A stretch of DNA of 64,000 bases, taken from contig CAKUBI010000007.1 of NCBI GenBank assembly GCA_934636865.1, positions 1 to 64,000 on the forward strand, in the 5' to 3' direction. The notes below the pieces were generated by a model. The model was not told the DNA's origin and did not search any database. It saw nothing but the letters and a program-made list of their open reading frames with translations. The stretch's first letter is position 1; every line of letters starts with the position of its first letter. Positions 47,043 to 55,686 of the stretch are shown piece after piece. A program made the position numbers and the translations under genes. The stretch is from an uncultured Oscillospiraceae bacterium. Lineage in GTDB: Bacteria > Bacillota > Clostridia > Oscillospirales > Oscillospiraceae.

Positions 47043-50000
47043 ATGAAGTTCATGAAACGAATCACGAGCGCGGCGCTGGCGCTCCTTCTGACGATCTCCT
47101 GCATCACGCTCAACGCGCAGGCGGCGGAAGGGAACAGCAGCGATAAGGCGCTCTCCAAGATGCGCGATCTCGTGCTGCAGGAGGATGTCAAGGACACCGA
47201 GCAGCAGCCCGCCATCCCGGACGACGAGATCGTTGAGCTCATCGTCGAGATGAAGAGCGCGGCAGGCGTGGACCGCGCCGGGACGCAGTCCGCCGCGGAG
47301 GCGGCGGAGGATCAGGCCCTGATGGAGCAGGTCAGAAGCTCGCAGGAGGGCTGCATCCGCTCAATCATGGAGATCGATAAGGACGCCGTCATCCTGCACC
47401 GCTACAGCCTGCTGGTCAACGGCTTCAGCGTCCGCACCCGCTACAGCAGCAAGGCAAAGATTGAAAAGCTGTCCGGCGTCGCCTCCGTCGTGCTTGCCAA
47501 CCAGTATGACCGCGCCGTGGCCGATACCGACACGCTCGGCGCGGCCGTGCAGACGGCGCAGCAGTCCAAGCTCGACGGCCGCGGCACCGTGGTCGCCGTG
47601 GTGGACTCGGGCATCGACTACAACCACAAGGATATGGTCCTCTCTCCGGGCGTCGAGGGCAAGCTCAGCCGTGTGGACGTGAGCGCCATCAAGGCGGGCA
47701 ACCCCCAGCTCAAGGGCAGCTACTTCACCGAAAAGGTCCCCTACGGCTATAACTACGCCGACAAGGACAACAACGTCATCGACACCGCCGTCGAGGACTC
47801 TGCCTACAACCACGGCATGCACGTCGCCGGTATCATCGGCGCGAACTGCCAGAGCCAGAGCGAGATCGACGCCTACAAGGGCGTGCGCGGCGCGGCCCCG
47901 GAGTGCCAGCTGCTCGCGATGAAGATCTTCTCCAACACGCCGAACGTTGCGGCCAGCGAGGCGGACATCATCGCCGCCATCGAGGATTCCGTGGCGCTGG
48001 GCGCGGACGTCATCAACCTGAGCATCGGTCTGAGCGCCGGCTTCCATAACGATGAGAACGGCCAGCAGAGAGCCATCAAGGCCGCCCGCGAGGCGGGCGT
48101 GATCGTGGTGGCTGCCGCCGGCAACGGCGCGGTCGCCCCGTACCAGCAGGCCTCCGACACGCAGCCCCACCCCAACTACAGCTCCGTCATCGACACCGGC
48201 ACCGTCGCCGAGCCGGGACTGAGCGAGGACACCATCCAGGTCGCGTCCATGGATAACTCCGGCCGCGTGGTCTGGCAGCTGACCGCCTCGCTGAACGGTC
48301 AGAGCCGCGGCGTATTCCCGTATGTGCCCAACGACTCCGACGCGTCCGCGCTCACGAGCAGCTATCCCATCGTGGACTGCGGTCTCGGCACGGCGGAGGA
48401 GCTCAACGGCAAGGACCTCACCGGCAAGGTCGCGCTCATCCTGCGCGGCAAGATCGAATTCTCTGAGAAAAAGCGCAACGCGGAGGAGCACGGCGCAGCC
48501 GCGGTCATCATTTACAACAGCCAGGGCAACGAGACGTTCCTCGACTACACCTCGTCTGACGACGATCTGAGCATCCCGGCGCTGTTCATGCGCTATTCCG
48601 ACGGCGTGAAGCTGAGCGCACTGGCGAAGTCCGGCGCGAAGGTCACCTTCAACGGCGATCCCGTGTCGCTGCCGCTGTCGTTCAGCGGGATGTCCTATTT
48701 CAGCTCCCGCGGCCCCGCGTCCGACCTGACGTTCAAGCCCGACGTGACGTCGGTGGGCGGCTATGTGTGGTCCACCATCGGCGGCAACGGCTACCAGACG
48801 ATGTCCGGCACGTCCATGGCCTGCCCGAACGTCGCCGGTATGGCGGCGCTGATGGTTCAGCAGCTCAACGAGCAGGGGAGCGAGGTCTCCGACCCCACCG
48901 CCTATGTGAAAGCGGCGCTGATGAACACCGCCCGGCCGCTGCAGGACGAGAGCGGTTCGCTCTATTCGCCCCGCGCGCAGGGCGCCGGTGTCGCCGATCT
49001 CTCAGCGGCGCTCAGCAATACCGTCACCGTCACGGTGGACGGCAAGCCCTATATTGAGCTCGGCGAGATGGGCGGCACGAGCCGCACCGTGAAGGTCCAG
49101 CTGCGCAACAACGGCACGGAAACGCTCAAGTACCGCACCGCAGCTGAGGGGATGAGCGCTTCGAGCGTCCGCTTCAGCGCGGACGTCGTGTCCGTGGCCC
49201 CCGGCCAGACGGCGGAGGTGAACGTGACCATCTATGCCGTCGGCGAAAAGAACAGCTTTGTCGAGGGCTTCCTTCGCTTCCTGCCCTCCGGCGGCAGCCA
49301 GAGCGAGCTGAGTCTGCCGTACATGGGCTTCTACGGCGACTGGGGCGCGATGCAGGTCATCGACGATCCTCTCTATGAAGAGGAGAGCACCGTTTACGGT
49401 CTGACGAGCCTTTACACGGTCGTCAATCTGGGCCTTGTTTCCCAGCTCGTGCCCCTCGGCGGCAGCGACAAGGAGAAGATGACCGACTACTTCGCCATCA
49501 ACCCCAGCGACAGCGATTCCTACACGAACGTCATCCCCGAGGTCTCGTTCCTGCGCAACGCGAAGAACGTCACCATCGACGTGGCGGACGAGAGCGGCAA
49601 GGTCGTGCGCGTGATCGACCAGCAGGACTTTGTGCGCAAGGAGGTCCCCATCGAGCAGAATATCCTTGCCGAGGTGAACTTCAACTGGGTCTGGTACGGC
49701 ACGACCTACAATAAGGCCACGGGCCGCAGCGAGTCTCTGCCCGAGGGCCAGTACTACATGAACGTGCGCGCCTATGCCGACGCAAAAAACGCCAAGCAGC
49801 AGACGCTCACCATGCCTGTGAAGATCGACCAGACGGTGCCGACCGTGTCGGCGACGCCGGTATTTATGCGCGGCAGCAGCTTCCAGGTCGAGATCTCGGC
49901 CAAGGACCTCGGCGTGGTGGATTCCGGCATCAAGAACTTCGTCTTTCTCGTGGACGGCGAAGCCTACCGTGACGCCGAGGGCAGCGCCGTGTTCGAGCTC

Positions 50001-50744
50001 AAGCCGAACGATGCGGGCAGCTACCTCATGACCTTCAGCCTTAAAGACGGCAATACCAGCGCCGTGCACACCGTCGATATCGGCGTGACCGACCATGCCA
50101 ACAACATGGGCGCGACGCGCGTGTACGCCTTTGATACGAGCGCTTCGAAGCTGAACGTCACGGCGGACAAGCAGACCTACGCCCCTGGCGAGAGCATCGG
50201 TCTCAAGTGCAGCTGGACCGACGGCACGACAGGTTCCAAAGTAGCGAAGTATCAGGTCTACGCCGAGAGCTTCAATAACCTGCTCGGCACGATGGACGGC
50301 CCCGAGGGCCGCGTGCCGGCCATGCTCCCCGTGGGCAGCTGGCTCATCATCGTGCAGGCGCTGGGCAGCGACGGCAGGGTCATCGACACCAACTACACGC
50401 TTGTGCGCGTGGATGGCAGTCAGGCGGATGAAAACCTGTTCTTCAAGCAGAAGACCAGCAGCGACCACCTTGAAAACGGCAAGAGCTTCACCGCCTCCAT
50501 TCAGGCCGCGAACCTCGGCAGCTCCGGCGCGAACGCCGCGCTGATCCTCGCCCTGTACGACAGCGATATGCGCATGGTGGACTGCGTGTCCGTAGAGCGC
50601 GCCGTTGCCGCCGGCAAGACCGAAACGCTTTCGGCCACGCTGAGCGTCCCCGCCTTGGGCAGCTACAGCGCAAAGATCATGGTCTGGAACAACCTGAGCG
50701 ATATGGAAAGCCTGACGCCCTGCACCTGGATCAGCATGCGCTGA
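47043..50744 (+). CDS. Secreted subtilisin-family (S8) protease, lactocepin/C5a-peptidase-like
   Basis: A 1233-residue protein with a signal peptide (about 1-28). An I9-type propeptide region runs to about residue 160. The S8 catalytic domain has D188 (AVVDSGIDYNHKDM), H257 (YNHGMHVAG), the AAGN oxyanion segment (N361) and S591 (GTSMACPNVAG). A PA domain (about 440-535) is inserted between His and Ser, as in cell-envelope proteinases. Fn3-like and Ig-like domains follow. No cell-wall anchor was seen. The ATG follows GGAAGGG; the upstream in-frame extension overlaps the LRR gene and lacks a ribosome site. It could cleave host or surface proteins, including the SLH neighbours. Confidence 0.92.
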   Translation: MKFMKRITSAALALLLTISCITLNAQAAEGNSSDKALSKMRDLVLQEDVKDTEQQPAIPDDEIVELIVEMKSAAGVDRAGTQSAAEAAEDQALMEQVRSSQEGCIRSIMEIDKDAVILHRYSLLVNGFSVRTRYSSKAKIEKLSGVASVVLANQYDRAVADTDTLGAAVQTAQQSKLDGRGTVVAVVDSGIDYNHKDMVLSPGVEGKLSRVDVSAIKAGNPQLKGSYFTEKVPYGYNYADKDNNVIDTAVEDSAYNHGMHVAGIIGANCQSQSEIDAYKGVRGAAPECQLLAMKIFSNTPNVAASEADIIAAIEDSVALGADVINLSIGLSAGFHNDENGQQRAIKAAREAGVIVVAAAGNGAVAPYQQASDTQPHPNYSSVIDTGTVAEPGLSEDTIQVASMDNSGRVVWQLTASLNGQSRGVFPYVPNDSDASALTSSYPIVDCGLGTAEELNGKDLTGKVALILRGKIEFSEKKRNAEEHGAAAVIIYNSQGNETFLDYTSSDDDLSIPALFMRYSDGVKLSALAKSGAKVTFNGDPVSLPLSFSGMSYFSSRGPASDLTFKPDVTSVGGYVWSTIGGNGYQTMSGTSMACPNVAGMAALMVQQLNEQGSEVSDPTAYVKAALMNTARPLQDESGSLYSPRAQGAGVADLSAALSNTVTVTVDGKPYIELGEMGGTSRTVKVQLRNNGTETLKYRTAAEGMSASSVRFSADVVSVAPGQTAEVNVTIYAVGEKNSFVEGFLRFLPSGGSQSELSLPYMGFYGDWGAMQVIDDPLYEEESTVYGLTSLYTVVNLGLVSQLVPLGGSDKEKMTDYFAINPSDSDSYTNVIPEVSFLRNAKNVTIDVADESGKVVRVIDQQDFVRKEVPIEQNILAEVNFNWVWYGTTYNKATGRSESLPEGQYYMNVRAYADAKNAKQQTLTMPVKIDQTVPTVSATPVFMRGSSFQVEISAKDLGVVDSGIKNFVFLVDGEAYRDAEGSAVFELKPNDAGSYLMTFSLKDGNTSAVHTVDIGVTDHANNMGATRVYAFDTSASKLNVTADKQTYAPGESIGLKCSWTDGTTGSKVAKYQVYAESFNNLLGTMDGPEGRVPAMLPVGSWLIIVQALGSDGRVIDTNYTLVRVDGSQADENLFFKQKTSSDHLENGKSFTASIQAANLGSSGANAALILALYDSDMRMVDCVSVERAVAAGKTETLSATLSVPALGSYSAKIMVWNNLSDMESLTPCTWISMR

Positions 50745-50780
50745 TCCGGGTCCGCCGGGCCGGGAAAGAAAGGAGATCAT

Positions 50781-51965
50781 ATGAGTAATTTCAGCAGCGG
50801 AGAGACGCTCCGCTTCGTGGACCGCAGAAACACGAACAGCAACAAGTGGGATGGACTCAAGGACATGTACGGCACTGCGGACCTGCAGGCAATGTGGGTG
50901 GCGGACATGGACTTTCAGGCCCCGCAGTGCGTGCGCGACGCGCTGAGCGCTTACCTTGCGCAGGGCGTGTTCGGCTATTACAATGTCCCGCAGTCCTACT
51001 TTGAAGCCTTCATGCAGTGGGAAAAGGACGTGCACGGCTACAGCGTGCAGCGCGAGTGGGTCCGCGTCACGCCGGGCGTTGTGCCGGCGATCAACTGGTT
51101 CTTGCAGTCGATGACCCAGCCGGGCGACGAGATCCTCGTGCTCACGCCGGTCTACTATCCGTTCATGGACGCTGTGAAGAACAACGAGCGCAGGCTGGTG
51201 TGCTGCGATCTCGTCAACGAGAACGGCCGCTATACCATCGACTTTGCTGCCCTTGAGGATACGCTGCGCGCGCATCAGGTCAGGGCCGCGGTCCTCAGCT
51301 CGCCGCACAATCCCGTCGGCAGGGTTTGGACGCGCGAGGAGCTTAAAAAGCTTTTGGACCTTCTGCGCAAGTACGGCGTCTTCGTCATCTCGGACGAGAT
51401 CCATCAGGACATCGTCTTTGAGGGCAGCACGCACGTTCCGTCCGCGACGGCGGGGGACTACGACGATATGCTCGTCACGCTGACGGCCGCGACAAAGACC
51501 TTCAACCTCGCGGGATTGCAGAACTCCCTGATCGTCATCCCGGACAAGACGATCCGCGCCCGCTTCGATGCCTATCTTAAAAAGATCCGCATCACGCCGA
51601 GCAACCCCATGGGCTATATCGCCGTGGAGGCCGCCTATCGCGGCGGCGCGGCATGGGCGAAGGAGTGCCGCCGCCAGATCTATGAGAACTTTGAGCTTCT
51701 GCGCGATACGCTTGCCGCGCGTGCGCCGAAGGCGGTCGTTTCGCCGCTCGAGGGCACCTACCTCATGTGGGTGGACCTCGGCGCCTACGTGAAGGCGGAA
51801 GAGATGAAGGACTTCATGGAGCGGCGCTGCGGCCTTGCCGTGGACTACGGCGAGTGGTTCGGCGGCGAGCGCTTCGGCACCTTCATCCGCCTGAACCTCG
51901 CGACCTCGCGCGAGCTGGTGCAGGCCGCGGCAGACAAGCTCTGCGCGGCGCTGGAGCAGTGCTGA
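50781..51965 (+). CDS. patB: PLP-dependent C-S beta-lyase (MalY/PatB family)
   Basis: A 394-residue fold-type I PLP enzyme. The PLP lysine is in TAATKTFNLAG, preceded by SSPHNPVGRVW and ISDEIHQDIVF (Asp contacting the pyridine nitrogen). The N-terminal MWVADMDFQAP is a MalY/PatB hallmark. Family members cleave cystathionine or cysteine conjugates to pyruvate, ammonia and a thiol, which suits the sulfur-metabolism gene cysK elsewhere in the window. AAAGGAGATC precedes the ATG. It lies 36 bases after the protease gene and may share its transcript. Confidence 0.88.
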   Translation: MSNFSSGETLRFVDRRNTNSNKWDGLKDMYGTADLQAMWVADMDFQAPQCVRDALSAYLAQGVFGYYNVPQSYFEAFMQWEKDVHGYSVQREWVRVTPGVVPAINWFLQSMTQPGDEILVLTPVYYPFMDAVKNNERRLVCCDLVNENGRYTIDFAALEDTLRAHQVRAAVLSSPHNPVGRVWTREELKKLLDLLRKYGVFVISDEIHQDIVFEGSTHVPSATAGDYDDMLVTLTAATKTFNLAGLQNSLIVIPDKTIRARFDAYLKKIRITPSNPMGYIAVEAAYRGGAAWAKECRRQIYENFELLRDTLAARAPKAVVSPLEGTYLMWVDLGAYVKAEEMKDFMERRCGLAVDYGEWFGGERFGTFIRLNLATSRELVQAAADKLCAALEQC

Positions 51966-51975
51966 AAAAGCAGCG

Positions 51976-52012
51976 AAAAAACCTCCCGAGCGATTCGCTC
52001 GGGAGGTTTTTT
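51976..52012. terminator. Bidirectional terminator between patB and the permease gene
   Basis: Perfect 17-base arms with a three-base loop. The ends are A6 on the left and T6 on the right, giving a T run on both strands. Confidence 0.9.
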
Positions 52013-52028
52013 GATCGTTTGCAGCGCC

Positions 52029-53384
52029 TTACATGCTGGTGTAATGGCTGGGGTCGCGCGGCAGGCAGAGGTCGAGGATCAGGCCCACGACGAACACGCC
52101 CGCGACCATGTTGCCGGCGAAGATATCGCCGATGAAGCCCGGCAGCTCGTTGAAGAAGCCATCGACCTGCGTCACGCCCACGCCAAGGCAGATGGACGTC
52201 GCCGCGATGAGGGTGTTGCGCTGGTCCATGCCCGCGTCGTGCATCATGCGCACGCCGGACATCATGATCGAGCCGAACATGATGACGGTGCAGCCGCCGA
52301 GCACGCAGTCGGGCAGCGTCGTAAAGAATGCGCCGATGGGTGGGAACAGACCGCCGAGGATCATCGCCAGCGCGCCGAACATGATGGTGAAGCGGTTGAC
52401 GACATGGGTCATGGAAATGAGGCCGACGTTCTGGCTGAACGACGTGATGGGCGAGCAGCCGAACACACCGCCGGAGAGCGCGGAGGCAAAGCCGTCAACG
52501 CACAGCGAGCCGGAGATCTCCTCGGCCGTGATGTCGCGGCCAAGGCCGCCCTTGCAGCAGGCGGTGGTGTCGCCGATGGTCTCGACCGCGGAGACGATGA
52601 ACACCAGGCAGAACGACAAGATCGCGCCGGGCTGGAACTGCGGCTTGAAGGCGAACAGCTGCGGCACGGCGATCACGCCGAGCTCGCGGATGGTATCGCC
52701 CATGGCGGCAAAATCGACCATGCCGAAGAAGATCGAAACGACATAGCCCACGACCATGCCGAGCAGAACGTAGAGCTGCTTGGCGACGCCCTTGAGCATG
52801 GTATGGAAGATGAGCGCGGCGGCAAGCGTGATGGTGGCGACGAGCAGGTTCTGCCACGAGCCGAGCGGATACGCTGACGAGGAGCCGAACGAGGAAACGC
52901 CGACATTCAGGATGCTCAGGCCGATCGAAACGACCACGCAGGCCGAGACGATGGGGGAGATGATCCTGCGCCAGTACTTCGCCGTCAGGCCGAGCACCCC
53001 CTCAAAGCAGCCGCCGACGATGATCGCGCCGACCATGATGCCGTAATCCTGCGAGGCCGCGGACAGGCAGGCGGCAAGGAACGTAAAGCTGATACCCATG
53101 ACGACCGGCAGTCCCGAGCCGATTCTCCAGATGGGGTAGAGCTGCAAAAGCGTGCCGATACCGGCGATGAGCATGCAGTTTTGCAGCAGGCGCGCCGTCT
53201 CGATGGCGGTAAAGGCTTCGCCGTGGTACACGGCGACCGAGGAGATGATGATGAGCGGGGCGACATTCGCCACAAACATGGCCAGCACGTGCTGCAGGCC
53301 GAAGGGAATGGCTTTTGCGATGGGGACGCGCCCTTCCAGTTGGTAGACGTTCTCAATGCGGGCTTCCTGTGATGCTTTTTTCAT
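52029..53384 (-). CDS. Uracil/xanthine (NCS2) permease
   Basis: A 451-residue membrane transporter of the nucleobase-cation symporter-2 family. About 12-14 hydrophobic segments are visible. The conserved PFGLQHVLAMFVANVAP lies near the N-terminus, and the segments VGLISMTHVVNR and SPIVSACVVVSIG fall in the substrate region. The NCS2 'FSQNVGLI' signature favours purines (xanthine or uric acid) over uracil. The chosen ATG follows AAAGGAGAAG; an upstream extension is unsupported. Its own promoter and a leader of about 100 bases precede it. Confidence 0.9.
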   Translation of the reverse strand: MKKASQEARIENVYQLEGRVPIAKAIPFGLQHVLAMFVANVAPLIIISSVAVYHGEAFTAIETARLLQNCMLIAGIGTLLQLYPIWRIGSGLPVVMGISFTFLAACLSAASQDYGIMVGAIIVGGCFEGVLGLTAKYWRRIISPIVSACVVVSIGLSILNVGVSSFGSSSAYPLGSWQNLLVATITLAAALIFHTMLKGVAKQLYVLLGMVVGYVVSIFFGMVDFAAMGDTIRELGVIAVPQLFAFKPQFQPGAILSFCLVFIVSAVETIGDTTACCKGGLGRDITAEEISGSLCVDGFASALSGGVFGCSPITSFSQNVGLISMTHVVNRFTIMFGALAMILGGLFPPIGAFFTTLPDCVLGGCTVIMFGSIMMSGVRMMHDAGMDQRNTLIAATSICLGVGVTQVDGFFNELPGFIGDIFAGNMVAGVFVVGLILDLCLPRDPSHYTSM

Positions 53385-53495
53385 GGCTCTTCTCCTTTTA
53401 TTTTTTTCCGGAACCGCGCTGCGGCGGCTGCCTGCGGATACGAAAAGGGTATCAAAAGTTACCCACAGCAGTCCCTTTGTCCGGATTTCTCCATT
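53385..53495 (-). other. Leader of the permease gene
   Basis: About 100 transcribed bases with a GATAC/GTATC hairpin and a GC-rich inverted region (CCGCAGGCAGCCG...CGCGG). It does not match the purine-riboswitch core that I know. It could be a regulatory leader, but nothing definite is seen. Confidence 0.35.
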
Positions 53496-53524
53496 AGCAT
53501 AACTCTGTTTTTGGTGATTTTCAA
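53496..53524 (-). promoter_or_regulatory. Sigma-A promoter of the permease gene
   Basis: Reading leftward: TTGAAA (53519-53524), a 17-base spacer and TATGCT (53496-53501). Confidence 0.6.
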
Positions 53525-53604
53525 CTATTTCCATCAAAAAACCATAAAAAATTTTTTGCCATCTATTTTATTTTTTGGACTGCGGCATGGAGGAGCAAAA
53601 CGGC

Positions 53605-53633
53605 TTGAAAGGCAGGCGCGGCCATGCTATAAT
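53605..53633 (+). promoter_or_regulatory. Sigma-A promoter of the ATC-hydrolase-like gene
   Basis: TTGAAA (53605-53610), a 17-base spacer and TATAAT (53628-53633); close to consensus. Confidence 0.8.
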
Positions 53634-53646
53634 AAAATGTGTATAA

Positions 53647-53662
53647 GTTAGATCAGTCTAAC
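53647..53662. promoter_or_regulatory. Perfect palindromic operator candidate at the start site
   Basis: GTTAGA and TCTAAC arms around TCAG, beginning 13 bases after the -10 box, where a repressor would block early transcription. The regulator gene is not adjacent. TetR, MarR or GntR types are possible. Confidence 0.6.
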
Positions 53663-53754
53663 CGATAAGATGGATGAGATACCCGCGGGACAGTCCGCCG
53701 CGGAGTGCGGCCGGGGCGTGTCTCCGGCAGCGAAAAGGGCAGGAGGAACAAGCA

Positions 53755-54390
53755 ATGAAGTACATGGGAATGCCGATTGGCATGTGGGTGCTGTTTGAAA
53801 AGTCGTTCCGCGCGCAGCTCAGCGAAACGCTCGGCTACGACGCGGACGCGGCGAAGGCCATCAGCGCGAAGGCGAAGGGGAAGTACAAGGAGATCATCGC
53901 GGGGCTTCCGGCGTTTGAAAAGGGGGACCGCTTCCAGTCGAACCTCGTCAACTGCGCGATGATCGGTGCGTTTATCCTCTCCATGCCGCGCCGGCCCGAG
54001 GTCGGGCTGCTGACGGATTACTACGCGCGCGCCATGATGACAAAGCCGATGAAATGGTTCTGCCGCAAGAGCAGCAAGAACAAATTCTCGGAAAAGGACA
54101 TCACCGGGATGAAGGCGACCGCCGCGCTGCGCGCCGCCGACCGCAACCCTTATTCCTGGAACATGGAGTTTCTGCCGTATCCGGATGGCAGCGGCTACGA
54201 GGCGCGCTTCACCTGCTGCGGCATCTGCGCGCTCATGCGCGAGCTCGGGCTCTACGATCTCACGCCAGCGCTGTGCCATCTCGACTACACGATGGCCGAA
54301 GCGGGGGAGGCGTCGGACTTCGTGCGCGGGTACACGCTGGCCTCCGGCGGTCCGTACTGCGACTGCGGCTACCGCAAAAAGGGCGCGTGA
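53755..54390 (+). CDS. L-2-amino-thiazoline-4-carboxylate hydrolase-like protein
   Basis: A 211-residue protein of the ATC_hydrolase family. Supporting features are the C-terminal GGPYCDCGYRK ending, the middle segment YEARFTCCGICALMRELG and the DYTMAEAG helix. The family is named after a Pseudomonas enzyme in conversion of thiazoline carboxylate to cysteine, but most Clostridial members have no tested function. The chosen ATG follows AGGAGGAAC; an upstream in-frame extension lacks a ribosome site. It is monocistronic, with its own strong promoter, a palindrome and a terminator. Confidence 0.78.
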   Translation: MKYMGMPIGMWVLFEKSFRAQLSETLGYDADAAKAISAKAKGKYKEIIAGLPAFEKGDRFQSNLVNCAMIGAFILSMPRRPEVGLLTDYYARAMMTKPMKWFCRKSSKNKFSEKDITGMKATAALRAADRNPYSWNMEFLPYPDGSGYEARFTCCGICALMRELGLYDLTPALCHLDYTMAEAGEASDFVRGYTLASGGPYCDCGYRKKGA

Positions 54391-54411
54391 GCGCCCGCAT
54401 GAAAGCAAAAG

Positions 54412-54446
54412 AAAGGCCCCTGCCGAATCGGCAGGGGCCTTTTCCC
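54412..54446. terminator. Terminator between convergent genes
   Basis: Perfect 15-base arms (54412-54426 and 54428-54442) with a tight AAT-type loop, followed by TTTTCCCGTTTT on the plus strand. Confidence 0.85.
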
Positions 54447-54461
54447 GTTTTATGATGCTTT

Positions 54462-55517
54462 TCAGATCTCGGAGAGGGCCGGTGTGCCCACCGGCTTTAC
54501 GAGAGACGCTTCCTTTTCCTCTTTTTCAGACACGAGGCGCTTAAAGACAGCGGCGCCGACAAAGCCCGCAAAGATACCGGCGGCCGCGCCGATACCCAGC
54601 GCCAGAACGACCTTGCCCGCCGGGTTGAAGGCAAAGGGGGCAAGAAGGCCGGGGATGGGGGACGCCGTGCCGGGGGCGTTATCGACGATGCCGAGCAGCG
54701 CCGCAGCGATACCGGCAAGCCCGCCGCCGAGGAAGTCCGACGCATAGATGGGGATGGGGTAGCGGGTGATGATGTGCGCCTGTGTCAGCGGCTCGAGCAT
54801 GACGGCGATGACATTGCTGCGCTCGCCGAGGCGGAGACGCGAGAAAAGAATGCCGTTGGTAAACGAGCCCGCCACGCACGCGATGGCCGCAATACCCATC
54901 GGAAGGCCGGTCAGGCCGAGCATGGCCGTGAGCGCCATGGAGCTGAGCGGGGAGGTGCAGATCATCTTCATGATGCCGCCGAGCAGGAAGCCCATGATGG
55001 CGGGGGACTGCTCCGTCGCCGCCGTGATGGTCATGCCGATGTACTCCATCGCGGCGTTCACCGCAGGGTCCACGGCGAAGGCGATCAGCCGCGCGATGGG
55101 GGCAAGGAGCAGCGCGCCGAAGATCGTATCCAGGCCCTTGGGCAGGTACTTTTCGACCAGCGGGGACAGAAAGCCGATGGCATAGCCCGCAAGGAAGCCC
55201 GGCAGGATGCCGTATCCGCCGACGGCCACGCCGCCGACCACGGCAAAGACGGGGTTCGCGCCCATGGCGATGGGCACAAGGATGGCAGACGCCACGCCCG
55301 CCATGCTGCCGGACATGCCGCCGACCTCACCGAGAAAGGCAATGCCGAACAGGTCGCCGAAAATGTAGCGCAGCACGGCCTCGACCAGGAAGGTCGCGAC
55401 CGCAGCATTGGCAAGGCCGGACATCGCGATGGAGCCCTTGGGCGCTTTCAGGCTGAAAAGGGAAAAACCGGCAAGCGTTAAAAGCAGAAGTCCAAGTCCG
55501 AGCAGGATCGTCATCAT
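54462..55517 (-). CDS. PTS-EIIC-like membrane transporter
   Basis: A 351-residue very hydrophobic protein with about nine or ten membrane segments and many Gly-rich stretches (for example GGVAVGGYGILPGFLAGYAIG). It resembles the PTS_EIIC_2 group, permeases without fused IIA or IIB domains and with unknown substrates. GGAGAG precedes two adjacent ATGs; the first is used. No EIIA or EIIB gene is near. A GlnL-type direct repeat in its promoter and the two-component genes just upstream suggest that it is their target. Confidence 0.75.
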   Translation of the reverse strand: MMTILLGLGLLLLTLAGFSLFSLKAPKGSIAMSGLANAAVATFLVEAVLRYIFGDLFGIAFLGEVGGMSGSMAGVASAILVPIAMGANPVFAVVGGVAVGGYGILPGFLAGYAIGFLSPLVEKYLPKGLDTIFGALLLAPIARLIAFAVDPAVNAAMEYIGMTITAATEQSPAIMGFLLGGIMKMICTSPLSSMALTAMLGLTGLPMGIAAIACVAGSFTNGILFSRLRLGERSNVIAVMLEPLTQAHIITRYPIPIYASDFLGGGLAGIAAALLGIVDNAPGTASPIPGLLAPFAFNPAGKVVLALGIGAAAGIFAGFVGAAVFKRLVSEKEEKEASLVKPVGTPALSEI

Positions 55518-55561
55518 GTTCTTCACTCTCCGTTCATTTTTTTGAAACAACCGATAAATTT

Positions 55562-55567
55562 ATTGTA
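55562..55567 (-). promoter_or_regulatory. -10 element of the transporter gene
   Basis: TACAAT reading leftward, about 45 bases from the start codon. No good -35 box is present at the right distance, as expected for an activator-dependent promoter. Confidence 0.5.
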
Positions 55568-55587
55568 ATATCGGGTTTCAAAATGTA

Positions 55588-55603
55588 ACAGAAAGTGACA
55601 GAA
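55588..55603 (-). promoter_or_regulatory. GlnL-type direct repeat
   Basis: TTCTGT-N4-TTCTGT reading leftward; the larger 10-base unit TTTCTGT(C/T)AC is in tandem. From memory, Bacillus GlnL binds TTTTGT-N4-TTTTGT, the same layout with one change per half. It lies at about -33 to -48 relative to the expected start, over the missing -35 box. Confidence 0.6.
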
Positions 55604-55686
55604 AATTTTTCATTTCCTTATTTTCGTAACTGTAGAACAAATATGACGCTTTGTTTTTATGCAAATTTCCCGTTCTACGAAAAGTT

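Noticed and set aside
53385-53495. Purine riboswitch before the permease gene
   Set aside because: The conserved junction and loop sequences that I know for this class are not present.
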